DNA of 64,000 nucleotides. It comes from Pseudomonas sp. S35. Its GTDB lineage: Bacteria > Pseudomonadota > Gammaproteobacteria > Pseudomonadales > Pseudomonadaceae. Numbering within the stretch: position 1 is the first letter of the stretch; each line of letters begins with the position of its first letter. The stretch covers positions 930,001 through 994,000 of the forward strand of contig NZ_CP019431.1 of NCBI RefSeq assembly GCF_009866765.1, in the 5' to 3' direction. Positions 54,459 through 63,918 of this stretch are shown piece after piece. The notes beneath the pieces were generated by a model. The model saw only the letters and a list, made by a program, of their open reading frames with translations, searched no databases and was not told the origin of the DNA. The translations under genes and the position numbers were made by a program.

Positions 54459-55762
54459 AGGGAAAGCCCCGCTGTAACTTCCGCAAGTCGAATAAATCCG
54501 TCCCAAGCTGGGTGATAGTCCTCCTCAGCTATGCGAGCCAGTGCCTCTTCAACCCATAGCCGACGCACCTCGCTACTTTCATGAAAGAACCGTAGCTTCG
54601 CACTCAGACGCTCGACCGCAAGCATCGCTGGATGATCAGCCTCTTCAGACCTGTCCGTGCACGCCGGACGATACCTAACTAGCTCCAAGCTCTTGAGCAT
54701 TCGCAAACTACTCAGAGACCAGACGTGATCCTCGCTTTCAATATCCCGATGATTGACGCAGAAAAGGCAACCCGCTGCATTAATACAATCGGGATCAGGA
54801 GCATTAGTTGGAGCATCCACGACCGATTCTGGAACCGGCGCCACACAAGTACCTGGAGCAGGCGAGCAAACGACGGGATCTGTTTGCCGGTGAAATCGAC
54901 TGATTTCAATCATAGCAATTTGCGGATTGGGCTCGGCGTAAACACGAATCAAAGTTTCAGCGGTGTGCTGTGCGATTTCTGCCACAAGTTCGGGGCGTTG
55001 CGACTCACGTAACAGCCAGTTGATACGCGCACCCGGGAGCTTACGAGGCCGAACGAATTGAATACCGGAATATGTGCAGAGGCGCGTGATAGCTGTGAAC
55101 TGGGGAGCTTCTAGAACGAGACGTCCCCCAAGACGCACGAGAGGGAAAAGAAGTCCCTCTAGATCGTCTGGAAACCACGTGTTTCGCCACTCGATGTAGC
55201 GTTCGAACCACTGCTTGTAGCTTGAGAACACTTCAAACAGCACTTCACCCTGGCGGCGCTTTTTGTAAGACCTGACTTGGTAACCGTCAAGATGACTCGT
55301 GTAATGGTATTGGTCGATTCGAAGCTGATGCGCCTGTGACAAATTCATGCCAGTTTGTGCTATGAACATAAGCAGTTCGGCTTCAATTCGTAGGTTCACT
55401 GCCGGGTATCGAGTCTCGATTGAAACGTCAGAGTTCCGAAGTTCGCGGTTTCGTAGGATGTCCGCAATCTGGAATTTGGTTCGAGGTCGAATCCCTCGTG
55501 ACGCATCCTTCTCTGTATCGCGCAGGCGGCACCAGATAGGTAGCGTGGAACCCGACCGCAATTCCACTTGGATGGGAAGTGGCCCCGTCACGACTTCATA
55601 GGTAAGGGCCATACAGAGGTCGGCAATGAATTGACCGAATAAAAAGCTATCTTCTAAGCTTTGCTTACCAGTACTCCCATTACCTGCCCTTTGAACTGGC
55701 CTAATGATTTTGGACACTTCAATCGGGCGCTATGATAGCGCCCAAATTTGAGGTGTTTGGAT

Positions 55763-56065
55763 ATGCGTAAATCTTATTCGAGTGAGTTCAAGCTCAAGGC
55801 CGCCAGCATGGTGTTGGATGAAGGTCAGCCAGTTACCGAAGTCTGTGCCAGCCTGGATATCGGCCCCACAGCGCTGCGTCGCTGGGTCGATCAAGTGCAA
55901 AAAGAACGCTTGGGCTCGACTCCCGTAGGGGCCAAGGCGATTACCGCTGATCAACGAGAAATCCAGAGGCTCAAAGCTCTGCTCAGAGAGAAAGACCTGG
56001 ATATCGAAATCCTAAAAAAGGCCAGTGCTCTCCTGCTTTTGGACGCCAAAGATCATTCACGTTGA
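55763..56065 (+). CDS. IS3 orfA, helix-turn-helix protein
   Basis: A 100-residue protein with a HTH_Tnp_1 domain (YSSEFKLKAASMVLDEGQPVTEVCASLDIGPTALRRWVDQ) and a leucine zipper (IQRLKALLREKDLDIEILKKA). A slippery A-AAA-AAG heptamer at 56014-56020 would give a -1 frameshift and an OrfAB fusion transposase. The ATG at 55763 is used. Confidence 0.93.
   Translation: MRKSYSSEFKLKAASMVLDEGQPVTEVCASLDIGPTALRRWVDQVQKERLGSTPVGAKAITADQREIQRLKALLREKDLDIEILKKASALLLLDAKDHSR
56014..56020 (+). promoter_or_regulatory. Programmed -1 frameshift heptamer A AAA AAG
   Basis: The heptamer lies in the orfA frame as A AAA AAG, 45 bases before the orfA stop and just ahead of the orfB overlap. In IS3 elements such sites produce the fused transposase. 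Confidence 0.8.
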
Positions 56066-56898
56066 TCGATGAGCTGGACGAGCAGTACGGCGTTAAAAGG
56101 TGTTGCCGGGCGTTCGGGGTCAACCGCAGTAGTTTCTACGCTTGGCGCCAGCGCCAAGGCAGAGCAAATCCTGAACGGGACAAGCTCAAGGCCGCGCTGG
56201 TCAGGCACCACAAGGCGTCCAGAGAGTCGGCCGGCGCACGTACATTGTCCAAGGAGCTACAAGCCAAAGGGCATCGTATCGGACGTTATATGGCTCGCAG
56301 TTTGATGCGCGAAGCTGGCATCGCTAGTCGTCAGCGCAGGCGCCATAAGTACAAATCGCCGGGCGTGGAGGCCTTAGTGGCGCCACACGTGCTCAAGCGG
56401 AAATTTGATGTGACGGCGGTTAATCAGGTGTGGTGTGGCGACGTGACTTACATCAAGGTCGGCAAGCGGTGGATGTACTTCGCCGCCGTTCTGGATTTGT
56501 ACGCTCGCAGGATCGTGGGCTGGTCGTTCTCGATGATTTCTGATGCCAACCTGACCTGCGAAGCGCTACGCATGGCGGTTGAGCTACGCAGCCATCCCCA
56601 GAATGTGTTGTTTCATTCTGACCAAGGTTGTCAGTACACCAGTCATAAGTTTCGAAACGAGCTGCTCAAACAGGGTTTTAGGCAAAGCATGAGCCGTAAA
56701 GGCGAGTGCTGGGATAACGCCCCGATGGAGCGTTTCTTTGGCAGTTTGAAATCAGAGTGGGTGCCTGAAACGGGCTACAAACTGGAACATGAGGCCCGAG
56801 CAGACGTGCAGCGCTATGTCTCTCGCTACAACATCAGCAGGCCTCACAGCTATAACGACTACCGGTCGCCGGTCATGAAGGAAAGGTTGGCGGCGTGA
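56062..56898 (+). CDS. IS3 orfB transposase (DDE)
   Basis: A 278-residue integrase-core transposase. The HTH_21-type N-terminus (YGVKRCCRAFGVNRSSFYAW) is followed by the DDE domain: WCGDVTYIKVGKRWMYFAAVLDLYARRIVGWS (first Asp), VLFHSDQGCQYTSHKF (second Asp) and SMSRKGECWDNAPMERFFGSLKSE (Glu). It overlaps orfA by four bases in another frame. Confidence 0.95.
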   Translation: MIDELDEQYGVKRCCRAFGVNRSSFYAWRQRQGRANPERDKLKAALVRHHKASRESAGARTLSKELQAKGHRIGRYMARSLMREAGIASRQRRRHKYKSPGVEALVAPHVLKRKFDVTAVNQVWCGDVTYIKVGKRWMYFAAVLDLYARRIVGWSFSMISDANLTCEALRMAVELRSHPQNVLFHSDQGCQYTSHKFRNELLKQGFRQSMSRKGECWDNAPMERFFGSLKSEWVPETGYKLEHEARADVQRYVSRYNISRPHSYNDYRSPVMKERLAA

Positions 56899-57429
56899 AC
56901 CGTAATCGGTGTCCAAGATTACTTGACCAGTTCACTTCCGTTGCCTCTTGGTTTGCGAATTCGGGTGCTGTAGAGAAGCGTCGAGCTTCGACCCAGAACT
57001 CGGTCGAGCATTGTCGCGGTTAAACTTGCCGTGTCGTATAACGATCCGGCGGTTAGATATTCTTCCACGCGGTGACGCTGTAGAAGATGCTCAGCCCACC
57101 CCAGGTATGCTTCCGCGACCGAATCAACACTCAACGGACGCCCGCATTGATCCACCCACTGAAAAAACTTCCTCAACGCGCCGATCTTGTTATTCGCCGA
57201 AAAGCGGCTTCCTCCGCCGGCAAGATCATCGGTCAAACAATCATGGAGCCCTTTCACAAGCTCTACCCGCTCCAGCAAGAGATCACCCAAAGCACCTGAT
57301 GTGATTTCACTGCGTACAGTCTTCACTTTTGCCTTAGCACCACCGTTGTATAAAAGTGGTGCCATATCCCAGGGCGTCTCATTTTTCGCGTACTCAAGCG
57401 TTGGAAACGTCAGGTCTGAAAACGTCAGA

Positions 57430-58706
57430 TTATTCATCGCTTGCTCCCTGCATTGAAGAAATCCCTGTAAACGCAGTCATGAAGCTGTTCGCAATGGCCT
57501 GCTTAGCAGGTGCGGCTTGCACAAATTTGATGTATTTGAAGGTGGTAGCCTCCGAATTTCGACCGTGAAGCAATGCATTGCTGACAGTCGCAATCACTAT
57601 CGCCACATCAGTGCAATTTGCTAAAGCGAGCCTAGCTAACTCAGTTCCAAAGGTGCATCGGGATTGGTGGAAGCGAAACTTCCTGAGCGTTTTGATGCCC
57701 GACGCGATGCCTAATTTTCTAAGCGATGACATCTCAACGTTTATGGCCGAAGATTGATCACTGTTGCGACGTCCAAAAGGGTTTCCGAAACGTGTCAAGA
57801 AAACTAAGTCTTGATGCTCGCCAGCAGCAGATGCCTCGCGAGTCAACCTGCGAAGACTCTTGGCGTACTCCAAGAGTTCTGAACACAAAGCTTCGGGAAT
57901 CCATACCTGGCCAGTTACTCCGAATTTGGTATGCACGGGCGGGGACGCACCTGGCCCTACGGATATCAGAAGCAGACCTTTAGCAGACGGATCAGGTAAG
58001 GCACGCTCCAACGTATCGATACGAAGGTCACAGATCGTTCCCAGTCTCATACCCGTAAAGAAACCTAGAGCCAACATCAGATAAAGCTCGAGTGAGGCGT
58101 TCTGTTTTGTGAAATCAAGAATGGCGTCTCGATCAACCGCTGACACAGGAAGCAGCCCACCTTCCAAAGTGACCCCAATGCGTTTTCGGTTTGGAATACC
58201 CAGATCGGTGGTGGTGCCAGCTAGCGTTCGCTCGAAGCCGACCTGGTCAAAGTATTTGATGAAATAGCGCTTGTCTTTCCACAGCGGCAATAGCGGGTTT
58301 AGAAGGCCACGCCTCCTGACCCACCTGTAGAAACTGATGCAGTTACGCATGTACTCGGAAGCCGTGGCAGGACCCGGTACTGAACAAGACATCGATCAGC
58401 CTTTCGAGTCGGAAACGCAAACCATTGAAGCCCGCGACTCTCCAAAAACTTCGCGTAGTTCAACAGCCCGTTCAGGTTGCTAGAAACGGTCTTAAGGAGT
58501 GCCTCACCATTGGTGACTCTCTCCATAGCCCAGAGATTGGCTTCTCTCCAGGGCAAGCCGTCTTCCCAAAATATTTGTGGTAGTCCTTCGATCACTACAC
58601 GGGAGCTATTCAGCGAGTAGGTAATCACGCGATCTTTGACAGAAAGGTCATGCGGACTGAAGTGAATGTGTTCGACGGTAGCCAAGAGATCTCTCTGTAA
58701 GAACAA
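57430..58706 (-). pseudogene. First tyrosine recombinase of the trio, frameshifted (GmtY-like)
   Basis: Two frames together make one recombinase. The 5' frame (58706-58299) has VSSNLNGLLNYAKFLESRGLQWFAFPTRKADRCLVQYR. The 3' frame (from about 58392) continues ATASEYMRNCISFYRWVRRRGLL and has the catalytic core TGMRLGTICDLRI, RFHQSRCTFGTELARLAL and GRNSEATTFKYIKFV. The break near 58385-58395 looks like a small deletion of about 30 bases. The start is a TTG at 58706; the true start is uncertain. It would be inactive as it stands. Confidence 0.8.
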
Positions 58707-58709
58707 GCG

Positions 58710-58904
58710 TCAATGTCCATAGGTGCCCCCTTTACTTTGGGCGTCCGCAGTATGCAACTTATTCTTATCAATTGAATAGACCTCACTGTCACACACCATG
58801 GCTTCGATCAGCGTCATCACGCGTTCTGAAAGCTGACCATTTATGTGGAATAGAAAATCAATCGGGAACCGACAATTTAATTCATGCCACTGTTGACCCT
58901 CCAC
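58710..58904 (-). CDS. Possible small protein ahead of the recombinase operon
   Basis: A 64-residue ORF with a GTG start: VEGQQWHELNCRFPIDFLFH, INGQLSERVMTLIEAMVCDS, ending GGTYGH. Composition is coding-like, but no family was recognised. It ends three bases before the possible recombinase start. It may be the fragment of a longer gene at the edge of the element. Confidence 0.3.
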   Translation of the reverse strand: MEGQQWHELNCRFPIDFLFHINGQLSERVMTLIEAMVCDSEVYSIDKNKLHTADAQSKGGTYGH

Positions 58905-58963
58905 AGCGACTCTAACAAGCAGCGCATCACAAATATCCGCCGCACCGGTGTTTCAGCCTCGAA

Positions 58964-59845
58964 TTAACGAATCCAGCGTACCTTATAAAGATGCAAATCG
59001 TTCACCGGAAAACGCACGGCCGCGCTCCCGTCATGATTGGCCAGATGAAACCCATAGGCCCACCAGTTTTCCTCTACTTCGACCCAGGCCAGGCGCTCGC
59101 CGAGCACGCTCACGGCCTTGATTCTGGAGAATGAACCCAACGGCTCGAAAGGTGAAAACGCGCCGTTCTGTGGATTGAACAGCCACACACCATCGTCGGT
59201 GGTCACCCAATAGCGACCATCGCCAAGGGAGGATAAGTCGTGGCCGTCACGTCGCCCCGGCAATGTCCAGCGCTCCAACTCCTTGAGGGAGGGAGCCGTG
59301 CGATCGCCGGTCACCGCGAACGATTGCAGCAGATCGTGGGACAACGCCAGCAGCCGACTCTGCGCATTATCCCAGACGACTCCATGGCCGGAAGGCAGCG
59401 GGACCTCGAACAGCGGCGTTTCGTTGCGGTTGCGGTCGTACAGTTGAAGACGATCGCCCTTGGGATCAATCGACAAAGCCACTGCAATCAAGCCGTTGGG
59501 CAGCAACTCCGCAGAATGCGCCATCGGCGCCTGCGCCCGAAACAGTACCTTCCCTGACGCCCGGTCGAGCAACACAACGCCACCAGTAGAGGAAGTCACC
59601 AGGATTTCGCGGCCGCCGCTCACAGGTTTACATTCATCAATATGCGCCAGTAGTTTGTCACGGTAAGACGCAGGCAGGTCCTTGGTATCGGCCGCACTCC
59701 AGCGCCATATCTCGGTGGCCGCGGTGGCCTGCACCTGGTACTCGCGAACCTGATCATCGCCACAGGCGTAGAGCCGTTCTGCTGCCTGAGTGGCGAAAGC
59801 CGTTGAGGTGATTGCGAGCGCAAGCAGGCAATGCAAGGGATGCAT
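58964..59845 (-). CDS. Secreted beta-propeller-like protein (DUF6528-like)
   Basis: A 293-residue exported protein: signal peptide LLALAITSTAFATQAAE, then blade-like repeats (LYACGDDQVREYQV, ILVTSSTGGVVLLDRASGKVLFRA, LIAVALSIDPKGDRLQLYDRNRN, RYWVTTDDGVWLFNPQNG). It could bind or sense a periplasmic ligand or act in polysaccharide metabolism. It lies 46 bases downstream of the ROK regulator on the same strand, suggesting co-transcription and a link to the sugar-related TonB system. It marks the chromosomal side of the mobile region. Confidence 0.75.
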   Translation of the reverse strand: MHPLHCLLALAITSTAFATQAAERLYACGDDQVREYQVQATAATEIWRWSAADTKDLPASYRDKLLAHIDECKPVSGGREILVTSSTGGVVLLDRASGKVLFRAQAPMAHSAELLPNGLIAVALSIDPKGDRLQLYDRNRNETPLFEVPLPSGHGVVWDNAQSRLLALSHDLLQSFAVTGDRTAPSLKELERWTLPGRRDGHDLSSLGDGRYWVTTDDGVWLFNPQNGAFSPFEPLGSFSRIKAVSVLGERLAWVEVEENWWAYGFHLANHDGSAAVRFPVNDLHLYKVRWIR

Positions 59846-59891
59846 GACGACATCTCCAGATAAAGGATCGGTTAACAGATAAAGGCTTAGT

Positions 59892-61022
59892 TCAAACGAA
59901 AAAGCAGGCGCGCAAGGGAATCAATGCAGCGCCACGGGCCGCTGCGTCACAACTCTGCTGCCCCATGACCAGGCGCGGGCGAGTGGCGTTGACGCCGTAG
60001 CGGTCGCCGCCCCAATACTCGACCCGAGCCATCAAGGCTTCGCCGAGCGCCACGGGCAACTGGCCGCCGAACACAATCGCCTGGGGATCAAGGATGCCGC
60101 TGAGGGCGTTGATGATGCGATTCAGGCACGGCATCACCCGTTCGATCCAGGTCTCCACGCCGGGCCAGCGCGAGTCGAAGCGCAGCCAGATATCTTCGAT
60201 GGAGTCGACATCGACCCCCTGCTCCTGCAGGACTTCCAGCAGATAGCGCAATGCCGGACGAACCTCCTGCTCGTCCCGAGTCAATATCGAACTGAGTTCG
60301 CCGGCATTGCCGTTGGCGCCAAAAAATGGTTTGCCCTCGATCACCAACCCACCGCCAAAACCGTAGTTGAACCCCAGGTAGGCGAAGGAGCGCGCCCAGC
60401 GCCCCGCGCCGCATAGGCTTTCACCCACGGCGGCGGCACTGACGCTGTTCTCCAGCCAAACCGGCAGGCCAAAGGTCTCTTCCAGCAGCGGCTGCAAGTC
60501 GATCAGCGACCAATCGCGCAGCGGCTCGGGTGCGTTGATCTGGCGACGGTCAGCGACAAAGTAGCCGTTCATTGAAAAGCCGATGCCCACCAGGCTGGCG
60601 CGGTCCACGCTATTGCGCGAACAGATCCGCTCCAGGGCAGCTTGCAGTCGTTCCAGGGTGCTTTGGCGACTCAGGGGCGGAAAGCGGAAACGCACCTCCT
60701 CCACCAGTTCGCAGTTGAGGGCCGTCAGGGACATGATCGCGCAATCGGTGTTGATCGCAATCCCGACACTGAACACGGTTTTGGTCGCCAGTTGCAGGCT
60801 CGGCGACGGCTTGCCGCGCCCGCCACCGGGCAACGGAGGTCCCGCTTGCAGTAAGTCTCGCCCCAGCAGCCCACCGATGATCCGGTGAGTAGATTGCTGA
60901 GTCAGTGGGCTCGACTGACTGACGCGGGACTGACTGATACTGCCTTCACGGCGAATCACATCCAGGATGAACCGCTCGTTGTCAGTAACCTGCATCCCTT
61001 CGTTGAGCTTGTAGTTGAACAA
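59892..61022 (-). CDS. ROK-family transcriptional regulator
   Basis: A 376-residue NagC/Mlc-type repressor: N-terminal helix-turn-helix (ISQSRVSQSSPLTQQSTHRIIGGLL), an actin-like sugar-kinase fold (VFSVGIAINTDCAIMSLT, GIGFSMNGYFV, LPVWLENSVSAAAVGE), and a ROK-like glycine-rich loop (AYLGFNYGFGGGLVIEGKPFFGANGNAGELS). The zinc-binding CxCGxxGC motif of Mlc/NagC is absent. The TTG at 61022 is chosen because AAGGAGG lies six bases upstream; the first ATG is nine codons later. It is divergent from the TonB receptor and probably controls it. Confidence 0.88.
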   Translation of the reverse strand: MFNYKLNEGMQVTDNERFILDVIRREGSISQSRVSQSSPLTQQSTHRIIGGLLGRDLLQAGPPLPGGGRGKPSPSLQLATKTVFSVGIAINTDCAIMSLTALNCELVEEVRFRFPPLSRQSTLERLQAALERICSRNSVDRASLVGIGFSMNGYFVADRRQINAPEPLRDWSLIDLQPLLEETFGLPVWLENSVSAAAVGESLCGAGRWARSFAYLGFNYGFGGGLVIEGKPFFGANGNAGELSSILTRDEQEVRPALRYLLEVLQEQGVDVDSIEDIWLRFDSRWPGVETWIERVMPCLNRIINALSGILDPQAIVFGGQLPVALGEALMARVEYWGGDRYGVNATRPRLVMGQQSCDAAARGAALIPLRACFFV

Positions 61023-61317
61023 GAAACGCCTCCTTCAATCTTTTTGCAGCAGTGCTCAAACCCTTCGCGGACTGAGCATCACCTGAGTGCAATCATATTT
61101 TCACACTTCAGGTTTTAAAATTATGACAGTTTCATATTTTTACGCGCTTTCGCTTTACCCGCGATTCACGAGGACGCTCTTTTAAGCGCAAAAGCGCTTA
61201 TATACAGCCACTCCCACTGAAAATTCGGGGGTTGATAGGAAAATTCCACCGTCATTTTTATTTCACACTTAAAGCGTAAAAAAGGCACACCGTCTTGGTC
61301 TCCACGAGAAACCCATC
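61023..61317. promoter_or_regulatory. Divergent promoter region, ROK gene / TonB receptor
   Basis: A 295-base AT-rich gap. It holds the inverted repeat TAAGCGCAAAAGCGCTTA (61183-61200) and, left of it, TTACGCGCTTTCGCTTTA (61139-61156), a related imperfect dyad. Both are candidate operators for the ROK regulator or a LacI-type protein. No certain -35/-10 pair was assigned. Confidence 0.5.
61183..61200. promoter_or_regulatory. Candidate operator TAAGCGC-AAAA-GCGCTTA
   Basis: Perfect seven-base arms around AAAA, 118 bases before the TonB receptor start and 160 bases before the ROK start. Confidence 0.5.
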
Positions 61318-63861
61318 ATGTTTGCCAAAAACAATACCCCGCACCCGCTAGTGACCAGTGCGATGCTGCTGTCACTGATCGCCCCGGCGGTGGCCCAAGA
61401 AAGCACCGAGAAAAGCGATGCCGCACCTGCCGAAAGCGTCACGGTGACGGGATACGTCAAACAGAACCGCGAAGAAATCCGCGCCAAACGCAATACCTCG
61501 CAAGTCGCCGATTTCATTTCCTCGGATGAAATGGGTCAACAACCCGACCTCAACGTGGCGGACTCGCTACGACGCCTGCCAGACGTGACCACTGAGTTCG
61601 ACGAGGACGAAGGTCGGTTTGTGTCCATCCGCGGCCTGCCGTCGCGATTCACCACGACCACATTTAATGGCGCGATGATTCCCGATGGCTGGTTCGCCCT
61701 GGGTCGCCAGACCGACCTCGAAGCCATCCCCGGTATCGCCCTGAAACGTGTGGCGGTTTACAAAAGCCTGACCCCCAATCTGCAACCGGCGATTGGCGGT
61801 GTCGTTGATCTGCAACCGATCAGTGCTTTCGATTACAGCGGCTTTCAGGCGGTCGCCGATGCCAAGGCCGGGCATTACAGCAACATGAGCGTCACAGGTG
61901 GCCCAAGCAGTCCGTCTGCGATCATCAACGGCAGGATCAATGACCGTTTCGGTGAAGACAAACAGTTCGGCTACATGCTGGCTGGCAGCTTTTCCGACCG
62001 CAGCCGCGATCAGGAAAAGGACATGCGTACCTTTAGCTACAACGCGGGCGGTACCCCACTGCTCAACCGTCGTGACCAGGCGCAATACACCAGCCGTCTG
62101 GATCGTTGGAGCTTGCTGGGGCGCCTGGAGTACAAACCGAATGAAAACCTCTATTCGTCACTGCTCGGGGCGCACTACAGCTACGACTCCGACGAGTACC
62201 GCTACCTGAACATCCTTGAAGGCCGTTCTCCCAGCAACATCACGGCCAGCGGCGGCAGCTATAGCCAGGGTCGCAACCGTTACCGTGTGGACTACTTCCC
62301 GGAAACCACGGCTACTGACCTGGCCATCTGGGACATCGACTTCAAACCCACCGAACAGCAGCGCCTGACCAGCAAACTCTACGCGGCACGCAGCACCTAT
62401 CGACGCACCGATGACGGTCAATTCGAGTTCCGCTCCGGCTACAGCTCCAACTTCGGCTACCAGTACGACCTGACCCAACAAGATGCCGAAAACCGTGATA
62501 TGTCGACCATCACGCCCGCCAACCCATCGGCAATGAACAATCCAGCGAACTACCAGTTGTTCAACATTCAGCCAGAAAAGCTCGAACGCCAGCAAACCAT
62601 CAAAGAATGGCAAGGTACTTACGGTTTTAACACCGACCCTCAAGACCGTGGCCTGGGTGCCAAGGTCGGCACGAGCTGGCGGCGGATGGATGTGAGCCAG
62701 GACATCGACCAGCAAACCTACCTGCCCAACAGCGCGAGCAGCCTGCCAGCCACCACGTTTGATAATGCGGCTGATTACTACAAGGCCACCAACCGCTACT
62801 TCGCCGACAACCAAGGGCTGTTTCATCTCGACCAGGCCAACAGCGCGCTGCTCAGCACCCAGAACGACCTGAGTTACCAGGAAAATATCGCCGCCGGCTT
62901 CGGCTTGCTCCGGTATCGCGGCGAGCGCTTCGAAATCCTCGGCGGCGCTCGCTATGAACACACTCAGTTCGACTCCTCGGCTTATCAGAACAACAACGGT
63001 GTGCTCAACCCGAGCAGCAACTCCGGGCGTTATGACAATCTGCTGCCCTCGTTCAGCGCCTATTACGACCTTACGAAATCGGTACGCTTGCGTGCAGGGT
63101 TCAGCCAGTCCCTGGGGCGTCCGAACCCTGAGTATGTGGTGCCGCTGAACAGCGTCACCCAAGTCGATGGGCAGATCAATATCAACCGCGGTAACCCGGG
63201 CCTAAAACCCATCACCTCCAACAACTACGACCTGGCTGTGGATTACTACTTCGGCCAGGGCGCCCTGTTGTCCATGGCGCTGTTTCAAAAAGACCTGAAA
63301 AACGAAATCTTCGTCGGCAGCTCCAGCAGCACCGACAGCAACGGTATCCAGACCGTCATCTCGCAACCGCTCAATACCTCGGCCGCGCAGGTTCGTGGCC
63401 TGTCGCTGAACCTGATCAAGGACCGCCTGGACTTCCTGCCGTTCCCGTTCGACGGGTTGGGGATCAAGCTCAACAGCACCTGGCTCGACGGCTCGATGGA
63501 CGTGCCGATGGCCGACGGCTCGTCGCGTCGCGCCAGCCAGTTGATTGGCGCGCCCAAGCAGCAATACAACGCCACGCTGATGTACGGCCTCGGCGATTTC
63601 AAATCACAGATCAGTTACGCCGTGGTTGGTGATCGCCGTACCAGCCTCAGTGTCCAGAACCCACTCCAGGACAAGTTCGAAGAGCGCTACGGCCAGCTCG
63701 ACGCGCAAATGAGCTACCAACTCACCTCGAACGTGACCGTCTACACCGAGGGCCGCAACCTCACCGACCAGAAACGTTTGATTCGCGATGCGGACAACAA
63801 CCTGCTTGAACGCAACAGCTTCGGGCAATCCTTCTGGCTCGGGATGAAAGTCAAACTCTGA
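61318..63861 (+). CDS. TonB-dependent receptor (Xanthomonas/Caulobacter type)
   Basis: An 847-residue outer-membrane receptor. A signal peptide (LLSLIAPAVAQE) precedes a TonB box-like segment (ESVTVTGYVK) and a plug domain (FISSDEMGQQPDLNVADSLRRLPDV, FVSIRGLPSRFTTTTFNGA, TPNLQPAIGGVVDLQ). The barrel ends with the aromatic SFWLGMKVKL. Of the TIGR01782 type, these receptors often take up oligosaccharides. With the ROK regulator and ExbB it suggests sugar import; siderophore uptake is less likely. It is followed 57 bases later by exbB. Confidence 0.92.
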   Translation: MFAKNNTPHPLVTSAMLLSLIAPAVAQESTEKSDAAPAESVTVTGYVKQNREEIRAKRNTSQVADFISSDEMGQQPDLNVADSLRRLPDVTTEFDEDEGRFVSIRGLPSRFTTTTFNGAMIPDGWFALGRQTDLEAIPGIALKRVAVYKSLTPNLQPAIGGVVDLQPISAFDYSGFQAVADAKAGHYSNMSVTGGPSSPSAIINGRINDRFGEDKQFGYMLAGSFSDRSRDQEKDMRTFSYNAGGTPLLNRRDQAQYTSRLDRWSLLGRLEYKPNENLYSSLLGAHYSYDSDEYRYLNILEGRSPSNITASGGSYSQGRNRYRVDYFPETTATDLAIWDIDFKPTEQQRLTSKLYAARSTYRRTDDGQFEFRSGYSSNFGYQYDLTQQDAENRDMSTITPANPSAMNNPANYQLFNIQPEKLERQQTIKEWQGTYGFNTDPQDRGLGAKVGTSWRRMDVSQDIDQQTYLPNSASSLPATTFDNAADYYKATNRYFADNQGLFHLDQANSALLSTQNDLSYQENIAAGFGLLRYRGERFEILGGARYEHTQFDSSAYQNNNGVLNPSSNSGRYDNLLPSFSAYYDLTKSVRLRAGFSQSLGRPNPEYVVPLNSVTQVDGQININRGNPGLKPITSNNYDLAVDYYFGQGALLSMALFQKDLKNEIFVGSSSSTDSNGIQTVISQPLNTSAAQVRGLSLNLIKDRLDFLPFPFDGLGIKLNSTWLDGSMDVPMADGSSRRASQLIGAPKQQYNATLMYGLGDFKSQISYAVVGDRRTSLSVQNPLQDKFEERYGQLDAQMSYQLTSNVTVYTEGRNLTDQKRLIRDADNNLLERNSFGQSFWLGMKVKL

Positions 63862-63918
63862 TGCGCCAGGCCGCGCATCGCACCCCACACCCTTTGATTC
63901 ACACGGAGACACTTTTCA

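Larger units (their letters stand above)
55692..56934 (+). mobile_element. IS3-family insertion sequence with CTT target duplication
   Basis: A 1243-base element with imperfect terminal repeats (TGAACTGGCCTAATGATTTT left; TGAACTGGTCAAGTAATCTT as the inverse right end), each continuing GGACAC. A 3-base target duplication, CTT, flanks it (55689-55691 and 56935-56937), as expected for IS3. It carries orfA and orfB in plus orientation, opposite to the interrupted gene. Both genes are open, so it may be active. Confidence 0.93.
54455..57437 (-). pseudogene. Second tyrosine recombinase of the trio, split by IS3
   Basis: The 5' part (57437-56935) starts MNNLTFSDLTFPTLEYAKNE and has a core-binding domain; the 3' part (55691-54455) holds the catalytic domain with MNLSQAHQLRIDQ, INWLLRESQRPELVAEIAQHTAETLIRVYAEPN and a CINAAGCLFCVNHRD Cys motif. 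Removing the IS3 element and one CTT copy restores RKPRGNGRAGNGSTGKQSLE in one frame, about 580 residues. Its start overlaps the stop of the first recombinase by eight bases. The insertion inactivates it and may reduce expression of the two genes behind it. Confidence 0.85.

Noticed and set aside
62158..63162. 334-codon minus-strand open frame
   Set aside because: Antisense to the TonB receptor, a common artefact in GC-rich genes.
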